A DNA stretch of 64,000 bases from VXNE01 sp965200505 (GTDB taxonomy: Bacteria > Pseudomonadota > Gammaproteobacteria > Pseudomonadales > Azotimanducaceae): assembly GCA_965200505.1 (NCBI GenBank), contig OZ241343.1, positions 682,001 to 746,000 on the forward strand, in the 5' to 3' direction. A model generated the notes under the pieces. It saw only the letters and a list, made by a program, of their open reading frames with translations. It was not told the DNA's origin and searched no databases. Positions within the stretch are counted from its first letter, which is position 1, and every line of letters begins with the position of its first letter. Below, piece by piece: positions 1 to 7,914 of this stretch. Made by a program: the position numbers and the translations under genes.

Positions 1-1
1 C

Positions 2-1288
2 GAGAAGCGTTTCGTGCCGGGCGTTGGCCCGATGTTCGTCCCTGGCAGCGCAACACGGCTGACTGACGGGCAGTTCTTCTGGACCACCTCCACCGTCAAC
101 TCCTTGGGTTTTGTGGATCGTCCACCGCCGCCCGAGATGGCAGCGCCGGGTTGCCGCGTGGCGGTGATTGGGGACTCGTTCGTGGTCGCGCGGCAAATCC
201 CGATGGCGGAGAAGTTCCATGTCCGGCTGGAGGCTCTGGCCGCAACCGCGTTGCCGCACTTGCATGTCGAGACGGCGGCGTTCGGCTTGCCGAGCACCGG
301 ACAGATCAATCAGCTGGCGCTCTACGACAACTTCGCGCGAGCACTGCGGCCTCGCGTGGTGGTGCTGGTGTTCGTGGCCAACGACTTCGCGGACAACTCG
401 CCCACGCTGCGGGCCTTGTCGGAAGGAACGCATCCAAGGCGGCAACGTTGGCTAACCGCCGCACGCGCCGAAGACGGCGGATTTGTGCTGCGGCCGCCCG
501 ATGCCGGCCATGCGGACGTTCCGCGTTTCACCCCAGAAGAGGCATCTCTGTTCGGCCAATACTTGGGTTGGCTGCCGGCCGCGCTCGGCAATCCGTTGCG
601 GCGCCTAGTTCGCGGAAGCTGGTTCGTCCAGCGGTTGTATCGACCGCTGTGGCGAAGCGCGGCAATCGAACGCATGGAAAGCGTTGATTTGCTGGATTCG
701 CGCCCGGGCCTGCGCGATTGGCGAAGTTATCCGCAGCTGCTCGAGGCGCGGCCGATAACCCAGGCTGATCTCGCGGGCCGAGCGTTCGCGGCCGATGCGC
801 TGGCGCCAATTTACGAAGAGGCCGTGGCGTTCACCGGCTTTGCCTTCGATCAGTTCCAAGCGCGCGCCAAGCGAGATGGGGCACGGCTCTTGATCCTCGC
901 TTCACACAACACACGACTACACGGCGAGCGCGTCCTTGCGCGGCTGGCCGCCTTGGCCGCAGCGCGTGGGATTCCGGTGATCGACCAACACGACCACATC
1001 GTTCGCCAAGGTGCTTCCCCTCAGACGGAGGCCCACTGGCCCACCGACAACCACTGGAACGCGGCCGGCCACCAATGGGCCGCGGAGGCGGTGCTGGAGC
1101 ATCTGACGCGCCACGAGGAAATCTGCGCCGGTGGTTTTGAGCGCCTAGCACGCACTCAACGAACGCCGGGGCTCACATCCCCGATCCCCGTATCCGCGAG
1201 AGCTAGCACCCCGCCTCAGCCGAGCGCTTGGCGCACCGTCCATAGCCGCTGCGCCACCGTCGCAAACGTCAGCACGACCAAGAGATAG
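2..1288 (+). CDS. SGNH/AlgX-like hydrolase or acetyltransferase (5' partial)
   Basis: The frame is already open at base 2, so the true start is probably upstream of the window; a GTG at 14 is the first possible start inside it. Numbered from that GTG, a GDSF nucleophile block lies at residues 53-56, an ND block at 123-124, and a late D-x-H-W-N...G-H stretch at 345-353. This is the arrangement of SGNH-type esterases and of the AlgJ/AlgX/DHHW acyl-transfer enzymes that modify exported polysaccharides. No substrate can be named and no polysaccharide gene is visible downstream. The last 50 or so residues look low-complexity and overlap the 3' end of the convergent phosphatidyltransferase gene by 73 bp, so the functional domain probably ends near residue 370. 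The family call is good; the role is not known. Confidence 0.7.
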   Translation, partial: EKRFVPGVGPMFVPGSATRLTDGQFFWTTSTVNSLGFVDRPPPPEMAAPGCRVAVIGDSFVVARQIPMAEKFHVRLEALAATALPHLHVETAAFGLPSTGQINQLALYDNFARALRPRVVVLVFVANDFADNSPTLRALSEGTHPRRQRWLTAARAEDGGFVLRPPDAGHADVPRFTPEEASLFGQYLGWLPAALGNPLRRLVRGSWFVQRLYRPLWRSAAIERMESVDLLDSRPGLRDWRSYPQLLEARPITQADLAGRAFAADALAPIYEEAVAFTGFAFDQFQARAKRDGARLLILASHNTRLHGERVLARLAALAAARGIPVIDQHDHIVRQGASPQTEAHWPTDNHWNAAGHQWAAEAVLEHLTRHEEICAGGFERLARTQRTPGLTSPIPVSARASTPPQPSAWRTVHSRCATVANVSTTKR

Positions 1289-1833
1289 ATCGCCGCTTCC
1301 GGCTGATAGACGAGCAGGCCCAAGCCCAGAATCGTCACCCGCTCGAGCCGGGTACACAGCCCGTCTTGGCATCGGGCGCCGGCCGCTTCGGCTCGCGCCC
1401 GCACATAGCTCGTGAGATTGCCGCCGACCAGCGCCAACACCGCGGCGGCGGCCGCGAACGCCGCGCCGTTGGCGGCGAAGTAAGCCGTCAAGGCGGCGAA
1501 TGCGGCGCCTTCGCCAATGCGGTCCGCGGTGGAATCCAACACGCCGCCGAATGGCGAGGCGGGGGCATCGTCTTGGCGGGCGAGTTCGCCATCCAAGCCA
1601 TCCAAGGCGCTGCCGAGCAGGAAGGCCAAGCCCCCCGGCAAGAGCCAGCCGATGGCGATGAGGGGCGCCGCCGCCACCGTGATGCCGAGCCCCGCCAAGG
1701 TGACGTGATTCGGCTTGACGCCCCGCTCCGCGAGCCAACCCACGACGAACCCGGCCCGCGCCTTGAGCGCCGCCGTGACGCGCTCCCGCGGGCCGGGCGG
1801 CGTCTCTCTCGCTTCCTGTTGTGCCTCCGCCAT
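1216..1833 (-). CDS. CDP-alcohol phosphatidyltransferase family protein
   Basis: This is a small integral membrane enzyme that would move a phosphatidyl (or similar) group from CDP-diacylglycerol to an alcohol. The 205-residue form starts at the ATG at 1833, which gives the normal family length; a longer open frame reaches 2064 but overlaps the divergent nitroreductase and looks spurious. The family signature is at residues 78-104: D78, DG 81-82, AR 85-86, G96, D100 and D104, the metal-binding aspartates. The spacer between AR and the following G is nine residues rather than the usual eight, a small oddity. Several Ala/Leu/Val-rich membrane segments follow. The acceptor alcohol (inositol phosphate, glycerol phosphate or other) cannot be read from the sequence. 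The 3' end overlaps the SGNH gene convergently. Confidence 0.8.
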   Translation of the reverse strand: MAEAQQEARETPPGPRERVTAALKARAGFVVGWLAERGVKPNHVTLAGLGITVAAAPLIAIGWLLPGGLAFLLGSALDGLDGELARQDDAPASPFGGVLDSTADRIGEGAAFAALTAYFAANGAAFAAAAAVLALVGGNLTSYVRARAEAAGARCQDGLCTRLERVTILGLGLLVYQPEAAIYLLVVLTFATVAQRLWTVRQALG

Positions 1834-1914
1834 CGCGCCAGAATACCTGACGCCGGCGCTGAACGCCGAACGCCGGGGTATCCTTGGCCCAAACGCAACC
1901 GATGGAGAAGGGAC

Positions 1915-2553
1915 ATGGCATTGGATGTCGCGGTTTGTGACGAGCTTCTGAGCACCACGCGGGCGGTGCGCAAGCGCCTCGATTTCGAGCGGCCGGTGCC
2001 GCGCGACACCATCATGGAGTGCATCCGGCTTTCGATGCAGGCGCCGACCGGCTCCAACAGCCAAGGCTGGCGCTGGATGGTGGTGGACGATGCCGTGAAG
2101 CGCGCCGCCTTGGCGGATCTATATCGGCTGGCCGCGAAACCGTACCTCACCACGGCGAGCGAGCAATCCGACGCCGCCGGCGACGCGCAGACCCAGCGCG
2201 TGTTCAGCTCCGCCGTGTACCTGATGGAGCGGTTGCAGGACGCGCCGGTTCACGTCATTCCCTGCCTGCAGGGGCGGCTGCCGGACGGCACCCCGGCGGC
2301 GGCGATGGCCGGCTACTTCGGTTCCATCCTGCCGGCGGTTTGGAGCTTCCAGCTGGCCTTGCGGGCGCGGGGCCTCGGCTCTTGCCTCACCACCCTGCAC
2401 TTGGCACACGAACGGGAAGCGGCCGAGCTCCTCGGCATCCCGGACGACGTATTGCAAGTGGCGCTGCTGCCCGTGGCCTACACGAAAGGCACGGACTTCA
2501 AGCCCGCTCAGCGCCCGGCGCCAGACACGATCACGCACTGGAACGCTTGGTGA
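1915..2553 (+). CDS. nitroreductase family protein
   Basis: This 212-residue protein fits the FMN-dependent nitroreductase family. The N-terminal block with RAVRKR near residue 16 and the APTGSNSQGWRW stretch match the FMN-phosphate-binding start of the family, and a GLGSCLTT-like motif lies in the second half. Such enzymes reduce nitro groups, quinones or flavins with NAD(P)H; the substrate here is unknown. The ATG at 1915 is preceded by a strong GGAGAAGG ribosome-binding site, which decides the start over the longer open frame beginning at 1366, antisense to the phosphatidyltransferase. A second, less similar nitroreductase family gene lies at 26859. It is divergent from the phosphatidyltransferase gene, with 81 bp between starts. 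Confidence 0.85.
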   Translation: MALDVAVCDELLSTTRAVRKRLDFERPVPRDTIMECIRLSMQAPTGSNSQGWRWMVVDDAVKRAALADLYRLAAKPYLTTASEQSDAAGDAQTQRVFSSAVYLMERLQDAPVHVIPCLQGRLPDGTPAAAMAGYFGSILPAVWSFQLALRARGLGSCLTTLHLAHEREAAELLGIPDDVLQVALLPVAYTKGTDFKPAQRPAPDTITHWNAW

Positions 2554-2603
2554 GGGCGGGGCGGCCACGGCGACAGCGCTTGGGCGGCGCCGCCGAGCTC
2601 CGT

Positions 2604-2867
2604 TCAACGGCGGTGCAGGCGGCGTTCCACCTCGGCATCGAAGTCTGGGAAGCGGCGGCTTAAATCCGCCAAGTCCAGTTCGGCGGCGAGCGCATCGCCC
2701 GGTTCGCGTTCAAGCAGGAACTGAATGGCTTGGACAATCACCCACTCGTGGGTGAAGGCGCCGCCAGAGAGCCGCCGGTAGCAATCCGACGCCATGTACA
2801 CACGATGCGCGCGCTCGCCAACGACGGCCTCATAAACGTTGGCGTCCACCAGCGTGACGCTTATCAC
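2604..2867 (-). CDS. hypothetical small protein
   Basis: This is an 87-residue product if the GTG at 2867 is the start; the open frame runs further up to 2969 but that part overlaps the hairpin and the end of the TonB receptor. The protein is mixed alpha/beta in appearance, with an early VTLVDANVYEAV strand-like segment and an acidic, helical C-terminus (residues 55-80). I do not recognise the family. It lies on the same strand as the TonB-dependent receptor and 76 bp downstream of it, with a strong hairpin between them, so it may be separately expressed. Amphipathic patterning supports it being a real gene, but there is no conserved motif to prove it. Confidence 0.4.
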   Translation of the reverse strand: MISVTLVDANVYEAVVGERAHRVYMASDCYRRLSGGAFTHEWVIVQAIQFLLEREPGDALAAELDLADLSRRFPDFDAEVERRLHRR

Positions 2868-2896
2868 GGCGCCACCGCGGGTGGCTTGTTCCCCAA

Positions 2897-2925
2897 GCGC
2901 GGGGCCGCGTTGAACGGCCCCGCGC
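2897..2925 (-). terminator. GC-rich hairpin downstream of the TonB receptor gene
   Basis: There is a perfect 11-bp inverted repeat (2897-2907 and 2915-2925) with a 7-base loop, 18 bp past the stop of the receptor gene on its strand. It has no good T-tract after it (the next bases on the minus strand read TTGGGG), so it is either a weak intrinsic terminator or an mRNA 3' stabilising stem. Confidence 0.5.
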
Positions 2926-2943
2926 CGAGTCTTCCGGCTAGGC

Positions 2944-5451
2944 TCAGAGGGTGACGCCCAACCGCGCATAGACGAGGCGGCCGGAGTAACCCGCCGGCGA
3001 GTAACGCGGATACAGCCGCCCGGCGCCCGGTGAGCGGCCCGCCTTGTCTGGGTAGGAATCGAACACGTTGTCCGAGCCGAACGTCACCCGCATGCGTGGG
3101 TTGATGGTGAACGCCGCGGAGAGATCGACCATGCCGTAGCCATCGTGAACTTGGCCGTCGTCCGAGTCGTACCACTCGCCGAAGAGGTTGTAGCGGGCCA
3201 TGAAGTCCCAACAGGCGCGGGAGTGCGTGGCGCTCACGTTGATGCGGTTCTCCGGCGAGCCGTGTTCCAGCGCCCGGCGCCGGGCGCCGGTGGAATCCTG
3301 AGCGAACGATTCCAAGCTGGTCTGCGTGTTGTTGTAGCCAAACAACACCCGGTTGTCGCCGCCGCCCGCCTCGAACGCATAGGTCACCACCACGTCCACG
3401 CCGGTGGTCTCGGTGTCGAAGTCGTTGGCGAAGTAGCGCACCCGGTCGAAGTCCGCCGCTTCCGAAACGCCGGCGGCCAGCAGCGTTTGCCGCAGTTCGT
3501 CCGTCACGGTGGTGGTGGCGGAAAGCGCGATCCGATCCTCCAAGTCGATGCGGAACCAATCCACAGTGGCGGAAAGGCCGTTGTCCAAGTCCACGACGAA
3601 GCCGAAGGTGTAGTTGTCGGACTCTTCGGCGTCCAGCGGGCTGCCGCCGAGCGCCTGCACCACTGGGTTGGTGGCGGCGACGGTGCCCTGCTCACGGAAC
3701 ACGCCGGTGGCCGCATCCACCACGGTGGCGGTGTTGTCCGCGTTCTGCTGGCCCGGCGTCGGGGCGCGGAAGCCCGTGCCCACGGAACCACGCAGCGCGA
3801 AGCCTTCCGAGACGCGGATCATGGTGGCCGCCTTGAAGGTGGTGACGGAGCCGAAATCGTCAAAGTCTTCCCAGCGCACGGCGCCCTGCAGGCGCCAGCG
3901 TTCGGTGACATCCGCCTCCAAATCCAAGTGCAGGGCGACGTTGGCGCGCTCCCAAGTGCCGGCGACCTGCGGGTTGAAGCCGCCAAAGCCGTTCGAACGC
4001 GCGGAGAAGCCATCCGCCCCGTACGGGCCGGTGTTCCACGAGTTCGGTTCACCTGCGGAAATCTTGAACTCCTCCTCGCGCCACTCGATGCCGCCGGCGA
4101 CGTTCAAGTCTGACGCGAAGCCCACGTCCATCGGGTAGGAGAAGTTCGCATAGAGCGACGTTTCCGTCTGGCCGTATTCGCCAATGTCGAAGTCTCGCTG
4201 GGTGTTGGGGCCGTGCGAGGCGTTCATGCTGTCGAGCAGGAAGAAGTCCAGCAGGTTCTGGCCCCAACTGGCAGACAGGTCGTACTCGAAGCCGTTGTCC
4301 AAGATGCCCCGCGCCCCGACGACCATCGAACGGTCGCTCATTTCGGCGCCAAAGGTGGGCGTGAAGCCCTCTGGCAGCATCTCGTGGAAGGCGAAGCAAT
4401 CCGCGTCCGCGCCGAGCATGTCGCGCACGATGGGCACGTTCTCGCCAGTGGCGTCGAAGTCGTACTTCGCCTTGCAGCCCGGCGCGCCGCCGATGAGCAT
4501 CTTGCTGCCGCTGCGGTAAACGCCGCTGCGGCCTTGGGGCGAGCGGTAGAAGAACGCCGTCTCCGTTTCCCGCGTGGTGTAGTTGGCGAAGCCGTAGAGG
4601 TGCAGGTTGTCGCTCAAATCGCGGCCGAAGTTGGCGAACAGCTTCACCGCGTCGCGCACCCGCGGCTCGCCCCAAGTCTTGGCCGGATCCGCGACCCGGG
4701 ACACCCCGGCGGCGATGATCGCCTCCGCGTCAGGATGCTGGACGCTGCGGTCCGTGGGTTGCGACTCGTTGAACTCCGCGCTCAGGTTCAGGAACCCGCC
4801 ATCGCCCACGCTCATGCCGTAGTTGGCGGAGATGGTGTGCATGTCCTCGGCCGGATCCTCGGTGTGGAAGCCGTACTTCACTTCCATGCTCCCGCCGTCG
4901 TCATGGTCCTTTAGCACGAAGTTGATCACCCCGGCGATGGCGTCCGAGCCGTATTGCGCCGCCGCGCCGTCGCGCAGCACTTCCACGCGCTCAATGGCGA
5001 TGGCGGGAATGGCGGAGATGTCCGGCCCTTGGGCGCCATCCGACGCGCCATTGGAAATCCACTGGATGACGGCGCCCCGGTGGCGGCGCTTGTTGTTGAC
5101 CAACACGAGGGTGTGGTCGGGCGCCAAACCGCGCAGGTTCACGGGCCGCAGCAGCGCGGCGGCGTCCCGGGACGGGTTCGTGCTCACATGGAACGAGGGC
5201 ACAAGCGTTCTGAGCAGATTGGACATGTCCGACCCGCCCTGTGCCTCGATGGCATCGGAGCTGATGGCATCGACCGGCACCACGGAGTCTGACGCGGAGC
5301 GCGGCGCGGCGCGGGTGCCGACGGCCACCAGCACCTCGTCAATGCGCTCTCCTCGCTCCTCGGGTTCGGTGAGGTCTTCCTCGGCGTGGGCGGAAAACAT
5401 GCAGGCCAAGGCGACGAGCCACGCCGGGAGCATTCGGTGGTTGCGGAACAT
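2944..5451 (-). CDS. TonB-dependent outer-membrane receptor
   Basis: This is an 835-residue outer-membrane transporter that would take up a scarce ligand using the TonB-ExbBD energy system. The ATG at 5451 gives a classical signal peptide ending AHA before EE near residue 24; a GTG nine codons upstream is also open. The plug domain lies at about residues 50-185, with the LRGL-APDHTLVLVNNKR and VEVLRDGAAAQYGSDAIAGVINF blocks typical of the family. The rest is a beta-barrel with alternating aromatic strands. The protein ends in ...GVTL rather than the usual aromatic residue. It resembles the large receptors of marine and soil proteobacteria, but no ligand can be deduced. No ferric-uptake or transport partner gene lies next to it; an ATPase gene is immediately upstream on the same strand. 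Confidence 0.93.
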   Translation of the reverse strand: MFRNHRMLPAWLVALACMFSAHAEEDLTEPEERGERIDEVLVAVGTRAAPRSASDSVVPVDAISSDAIEAQGGSDMSNLLRTLVPSFHVSTNPSRDAAALLRPVNLRGLAPDHTLVLVNNKRRHRGAVIQWISNGASDGAQGPDISAIPAIAIERVEVLRDGAAAQYGSDAIAGVINFVLKDHDDGGSMEVKYGFHTEDPAEDMHTISANYGMSVGDGGFLNLSAEFNESQPTDRSVQHPDAEAIIAAGVSRVADPAKTWGEPRVRDAVKLFANFGRDLSDNLHLYGFANYTTRETETAFFYRSPQGRSGVYRSGSKMLIGGAPGCKAKYDFDATGENVPIVRDMLGADADCFAFHEMLPEGFTPTFGAEMSDRSMVVGARGILDNGFEYDLSASWGQNLLDFFLLDSMNASHGPNTQRDFDIGEYGQTETSLYANFSYPMDVGFASDLNVAGGIEWREEEFKISAGEPNSWNTGPYGADGFSARSNGFGGFNPQVAGTWERANVALHLDLEADVTERWRLQGAVRWEDFDDFGSVTTFKAATMIRVSEGFALRGSVGTGFRAPTPGQQNADNTATVVDAATGVFREQGTVAATNPVVQALGGSPLDAEESDNYTFGFVVDLDNGLSATVDWFRIDLEDRIALSATTTVTDELRQTLLAAGVSEAADFDRVRYFANDFDTETTGVDVVVTYAFEAGGGDNRVLFGYNNTQTSLESFAQDSTGARRRALEHGSPENRINVSATHSRACWDFMARYNLFGEWYDSDDGQVHDGYGMVDLSAAFTINPRMRVTFGSDNVFDSYPDKAGRSPGAGRLYPRYSPAGYSGRLVYARLGVTL

Positions 5452-5536
5452 CGACGTTTTCTCGCTTCCATTAATCACGATGGGCTATTTTAGCGAAAAT
5501 CGCGCCTCGCTTCCGATGCGCCGCGGGTCGCCCGGA

Positions 5537-6709
5537 TCAGTGCCCGCTCAAGGCGTGGGCCAGCTCCACGACGCCGCTCAGCGGCAACACCGTAATCCCA
5601 TCATCCAATGCGTATCGCTGATCCCCCGGATAGACCACCCACAAGTGTTCCAAACCCAAGTCTGCGATGGCGACGCGCATGGACCGCGTCACGCCCGGCG
5701 CATCGCTCATCTTGAACTCAAACCCATGCCGCCGGCCGCCGAGGGTAATCATCAAATCCAGTTCCGCGCCGCCATGCGTCGCCCAGAAGTAGGCGCTGCG
5801 AGCGCCCAAGATGGAGAGGATTTGCTCGATGGCGAACCCTTCGAATGAGGCACCCACCTTGGGATGCCCGAAGAGCGCGTGTGCGGAGCCGAGTTCCAAC
5901 AGCGCGTGGAGCAGGCCGCTGTCACGCACATAGATTTTCGGGGCCTTCACTTGGCGCTTCTTGAGATTCTCGTGCCACGGCGGCAGCACACGCACCATGT
6001 AGGCGCCGCTCAAGATGTCCAGATAGCGCCTCGCGGTGGCCCGATTGGCGCCGATGGCCGCGGCGAACTCGGCGGCGTTCCACACGCGCCCGTGATAGTG
6101 GGCGACCATGCTCCAGAACCGCCGCAACGCCTCGGCGGGAATCGTGATGCCGAGCTGCGGCACATCCCGCTCCAGGAACGTGCTCACGAAGTCCTGCCGC
6201 CACAACTCGGATGCGGCCTCGTCCACCGCCAAGTAGCTGCGGGGAAAGCCACCGCGTGACCATAGGCGGCGCCAATCGGCCGCGCCGGCCGCGGCGCCCG
6301 TCTCATCCAAATCGAAACCGGCTAGATGCACCAACCCCACACGCCCCGCGAGGGTCTCCGAGGCGGCCTTGGTCAACGCCGGCGACGCGCTGCCGAGCAG
6401 CAGGAAACGCGCTGGGGCACCGGGCCGGTCGAGCAACACGCGCAGCGTCTCAAACAGCGTCGGTTGTCGCTGTATCTCGTCGATGACCACTAAGCCGGAG
6501 AGCGGCCCAAGCGCCTGCTCCGGCGCCGCCAACCGCCGCGAATCTACCGCTCGCTCCAAGTCGAAGAAGGTGACGGCGGGCTCGCTCGACGCGAACATTC
6601 GCGCCAGCGTCGATTTGCCGCACTGCCGCGGGCCCAGCAGCGCCACCGCCGGATGAGCGCGGAAGGATTGTGCGATCCAACGCAGCGGACGCGGACGATC
6701 GACGATCAT
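5537..6709 (-). CDS. DUF4143-type P-loop ATPase (first of three)
   Basis: This 390-residue protein has an N-terminal P-loop ATPase domain (Walker A GPRQCGKST at residues 26-34, Walker B LVVIDEIQ at 73-80, a GSASP sensor-like turn near 115) and a C-terminal domain of the DUF4143 type with a late E-x-K-like strand. The family is common in bacteria and archaea but its cellular role is not established. Paralogues lie at 25570 and 42693, with the 25570 protein clearly the closer relative: both contain RGGFPRS, FLERD and the KIYVRDSGL-type block. The gene is transcribed towards the TonB receptor gene but is 85 bp from it. Its start is preceded by a 39-bp near-perfect palindrome and a promoter so close that the mRNA may be leaderless. 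Confidence 0.85.
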   Translation of the reverse strand: MIVDRPRPLRWIAQSFRAHPAVALLGPRQCGKSTLARMFASSEPAVTFFDLERAVDSRRLAAPEQALGPLSGLVVIDEIQRQPTLFETLRVLLDRPGAPARFLLLGSASPALTKAASETLAGRVGLVHLAGFDLDETGAAAGAADWRRLWSRGGFPRSYLAVDEAASELWRQDFVSTFLERDVPQLGITIPAEALRRFWSMVAHYHGRVWNAAEFAAAIGANRATARRYLDILSGAYMVRVLPPWHENLKKRQVKAPKIYVRDSGLLHALLELGSAHALFGHPKVGASFEGFAIEQILSILGARSAYFWATHGGAELDLMITLGGRRHGFEFKMSDAPGVTRSMRVAIADLGLEHLWVVYPGDQRYALDDGITVLPLSGVVELAHALSGH

Positions 6710-6710
6710 G

Positions 6711-6761
6711 TCACCACTCTATTCCTTGAAAATCGCTAGTTCAACTGGCGATTTTCAAGGA
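6711..6761 (-). promoter_or_regulatory. 39-bp palindromic operator with probable leaderless promoter
   Basis: Bases 6723-6761 form an inverted repeat centred on 6742 in which 18 of 19 pairs match (the exception is 6737/6747). On the minus strand, TTGAAC within the palindrome and TAGAGT (6716-6721) are spaced 17 bp, a plausible -35/-10 pair. The -10 ends only 6 bases before the ATG at 6709, so a transcript would start at or next to the start codon. The site also lies just upstream of the divergent DUF523/DUF1722 gene (6778), so a bound regulator could affect both. The palindrome is seen directly; the promoter and operator roles are inferred. Confidence 0.6.
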
Positions 6762-6777
6762 TTATCGGGATGAGCGC

Positions 6778-7839
6778 GTGACCAAACGTTCTCCACCCAC
6801 GACTTCTGCCGCCCAAAGTTGGCTACTCTCGCCGTTCCGCCATCGTGCAGTGGCCAGCACCGTGCCCGCTCCCGCCGCACTGCCGCCGTTCCCGCGCCCG
6901 CCGCTCTTGATAGCGGTGAGCGAGTGCCTCACCGGCGCGAACGTGCGTTACGACGGCGGCCATCGGCGCGGCGCTTGGCCCATGGACGCCTTGGCCGGCC
7001 TGTTCCGTTTCAAGCCCATCTGCCCGGAAGTGGGCATCGGCATGGGTGTGCCGCGGGCGCCCATTCGGCTGGTGGGGAACGCCGCGGCGCCGCGGGCGGT
7101 GGGCGTGGTGGACGCTTCGGTGGATGTCACCGCGGCCTTGCAAGGCCATGCCGTCGCGCAAGCGGCCGTGCTGGATGAAGTGGACGGCTATGTGTTCAAG
7201 GCACGGTCGCCGAGTTGCGGCGTGTTCGCCGTGCCGGTGCATGACGCCCACGGGCGCGAGTCGGCAACCACGGGGCGTGGCGTCTTCGCCGCGCAAGTGA
7301 TGCGGCAGCGCCCGAACCTGCCCGTTGAGGAAGGCGAAAGGCTCGCCGACGGCGCCACGCGGGCGCAATTCCTGATGCGCGCGCTCATCCATGCGCACTG
7401 GCGCAACAGCTTTGCCGCCTGCATCACGGCGGCCCGGCTCATCGCCTTCCACAGCGGCTGCAAGTACCTCGTCATGGCGCACAGCCCCATCGCTTACCGG
7501 CGCTTGGGCCGTTTGCTGGCGGACTTGTCGGGCGACACATCCGCCAGCGCCACCCATTACTTCCGCGGCCTCATGGAGACCTTGGCCCGGCCCGCGACCC
7601 GGGGCGGCCATGCCAACACGCTGGCCCACCTGCAGGGCTATCTGAAACGGCGGCTGCCGAGTGCGGAACGGCGCGAACTCGCCGCGGCCATCGAGGGCTA
7701 CCGCCGGGGCGAAGCGCCGTTGGCGGCACCCCTTGGCCTGTTGGCGCGGCGGCTGCGGGAACGGGAGGTCGCTGATGCCCTCGGCCAGTACTACCTGCGG
7801 GTGTATGCAGAGGCGGACGCACACGCTGAACTCGTCTAG
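6778..7839 (+). CDS. DUF523-DUF1722 fusion protein (YbgA-like)
   Basis: This is up to 353 residues. The N-terminal half matches DUF523: a SECLTG cysteine block near residue 49, a CPEVGIGMGVPR block near 80 and a KARSPSCG block near 142. Together these are the conserved cysteines of the TudS-like desulfurase/DUF523 family, which can hold an iron-sulfur cluster. The C-terminal half (about 190-345) matches DUF1722, the domain of E. coli YbgA. This two-domain arrangement is widespread in proteobacteria; the reaction is not established. The frame opens at a GTG (6778); because the first 35 residues are poorly conserved in character, later GTG codons at 6850 or 6862 are credible alternative starts. 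It is divergent from the DUF4143 gene. Confidence 0.8.
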   Translation: MTKRSPPTTSAAQSWLLSPFRHRAVASTVPAPAALPPFPRPPLLIAVSECLTGANVRYDGGHRRGAWPMDALAGLFRFKPICPEVGIGMGVPRAPIRLVGNAAAPRAVGVVDASVDVTAALQGHAVAQAAVLDEVDGYVFKARSPSCGVFAVPVHDAHGRESATTGRGVFAAQVMRQRPNLPVEEGERLADGATRAQFLMRALIHAHWRNSFAACITAARLIAFHSGCKYLVMAHSPIAYRRLGRLLADLSGDTSASATHYFRGLMETLARPATRGGHANTLAHLQGYLKRRLPSAERRELAAAIEGYRRGEAPLAAPLGLLARRLREREVADALGQYYLRVYAEADAHAELV

Positions 7840-7914
7840 CGCCGGAACAAACCGCCGTTGTCTTGCCGGCACCGTCTTGCGACACTCGCAGCCTCCACCC
7901 CCGCTTGGCTGCCC

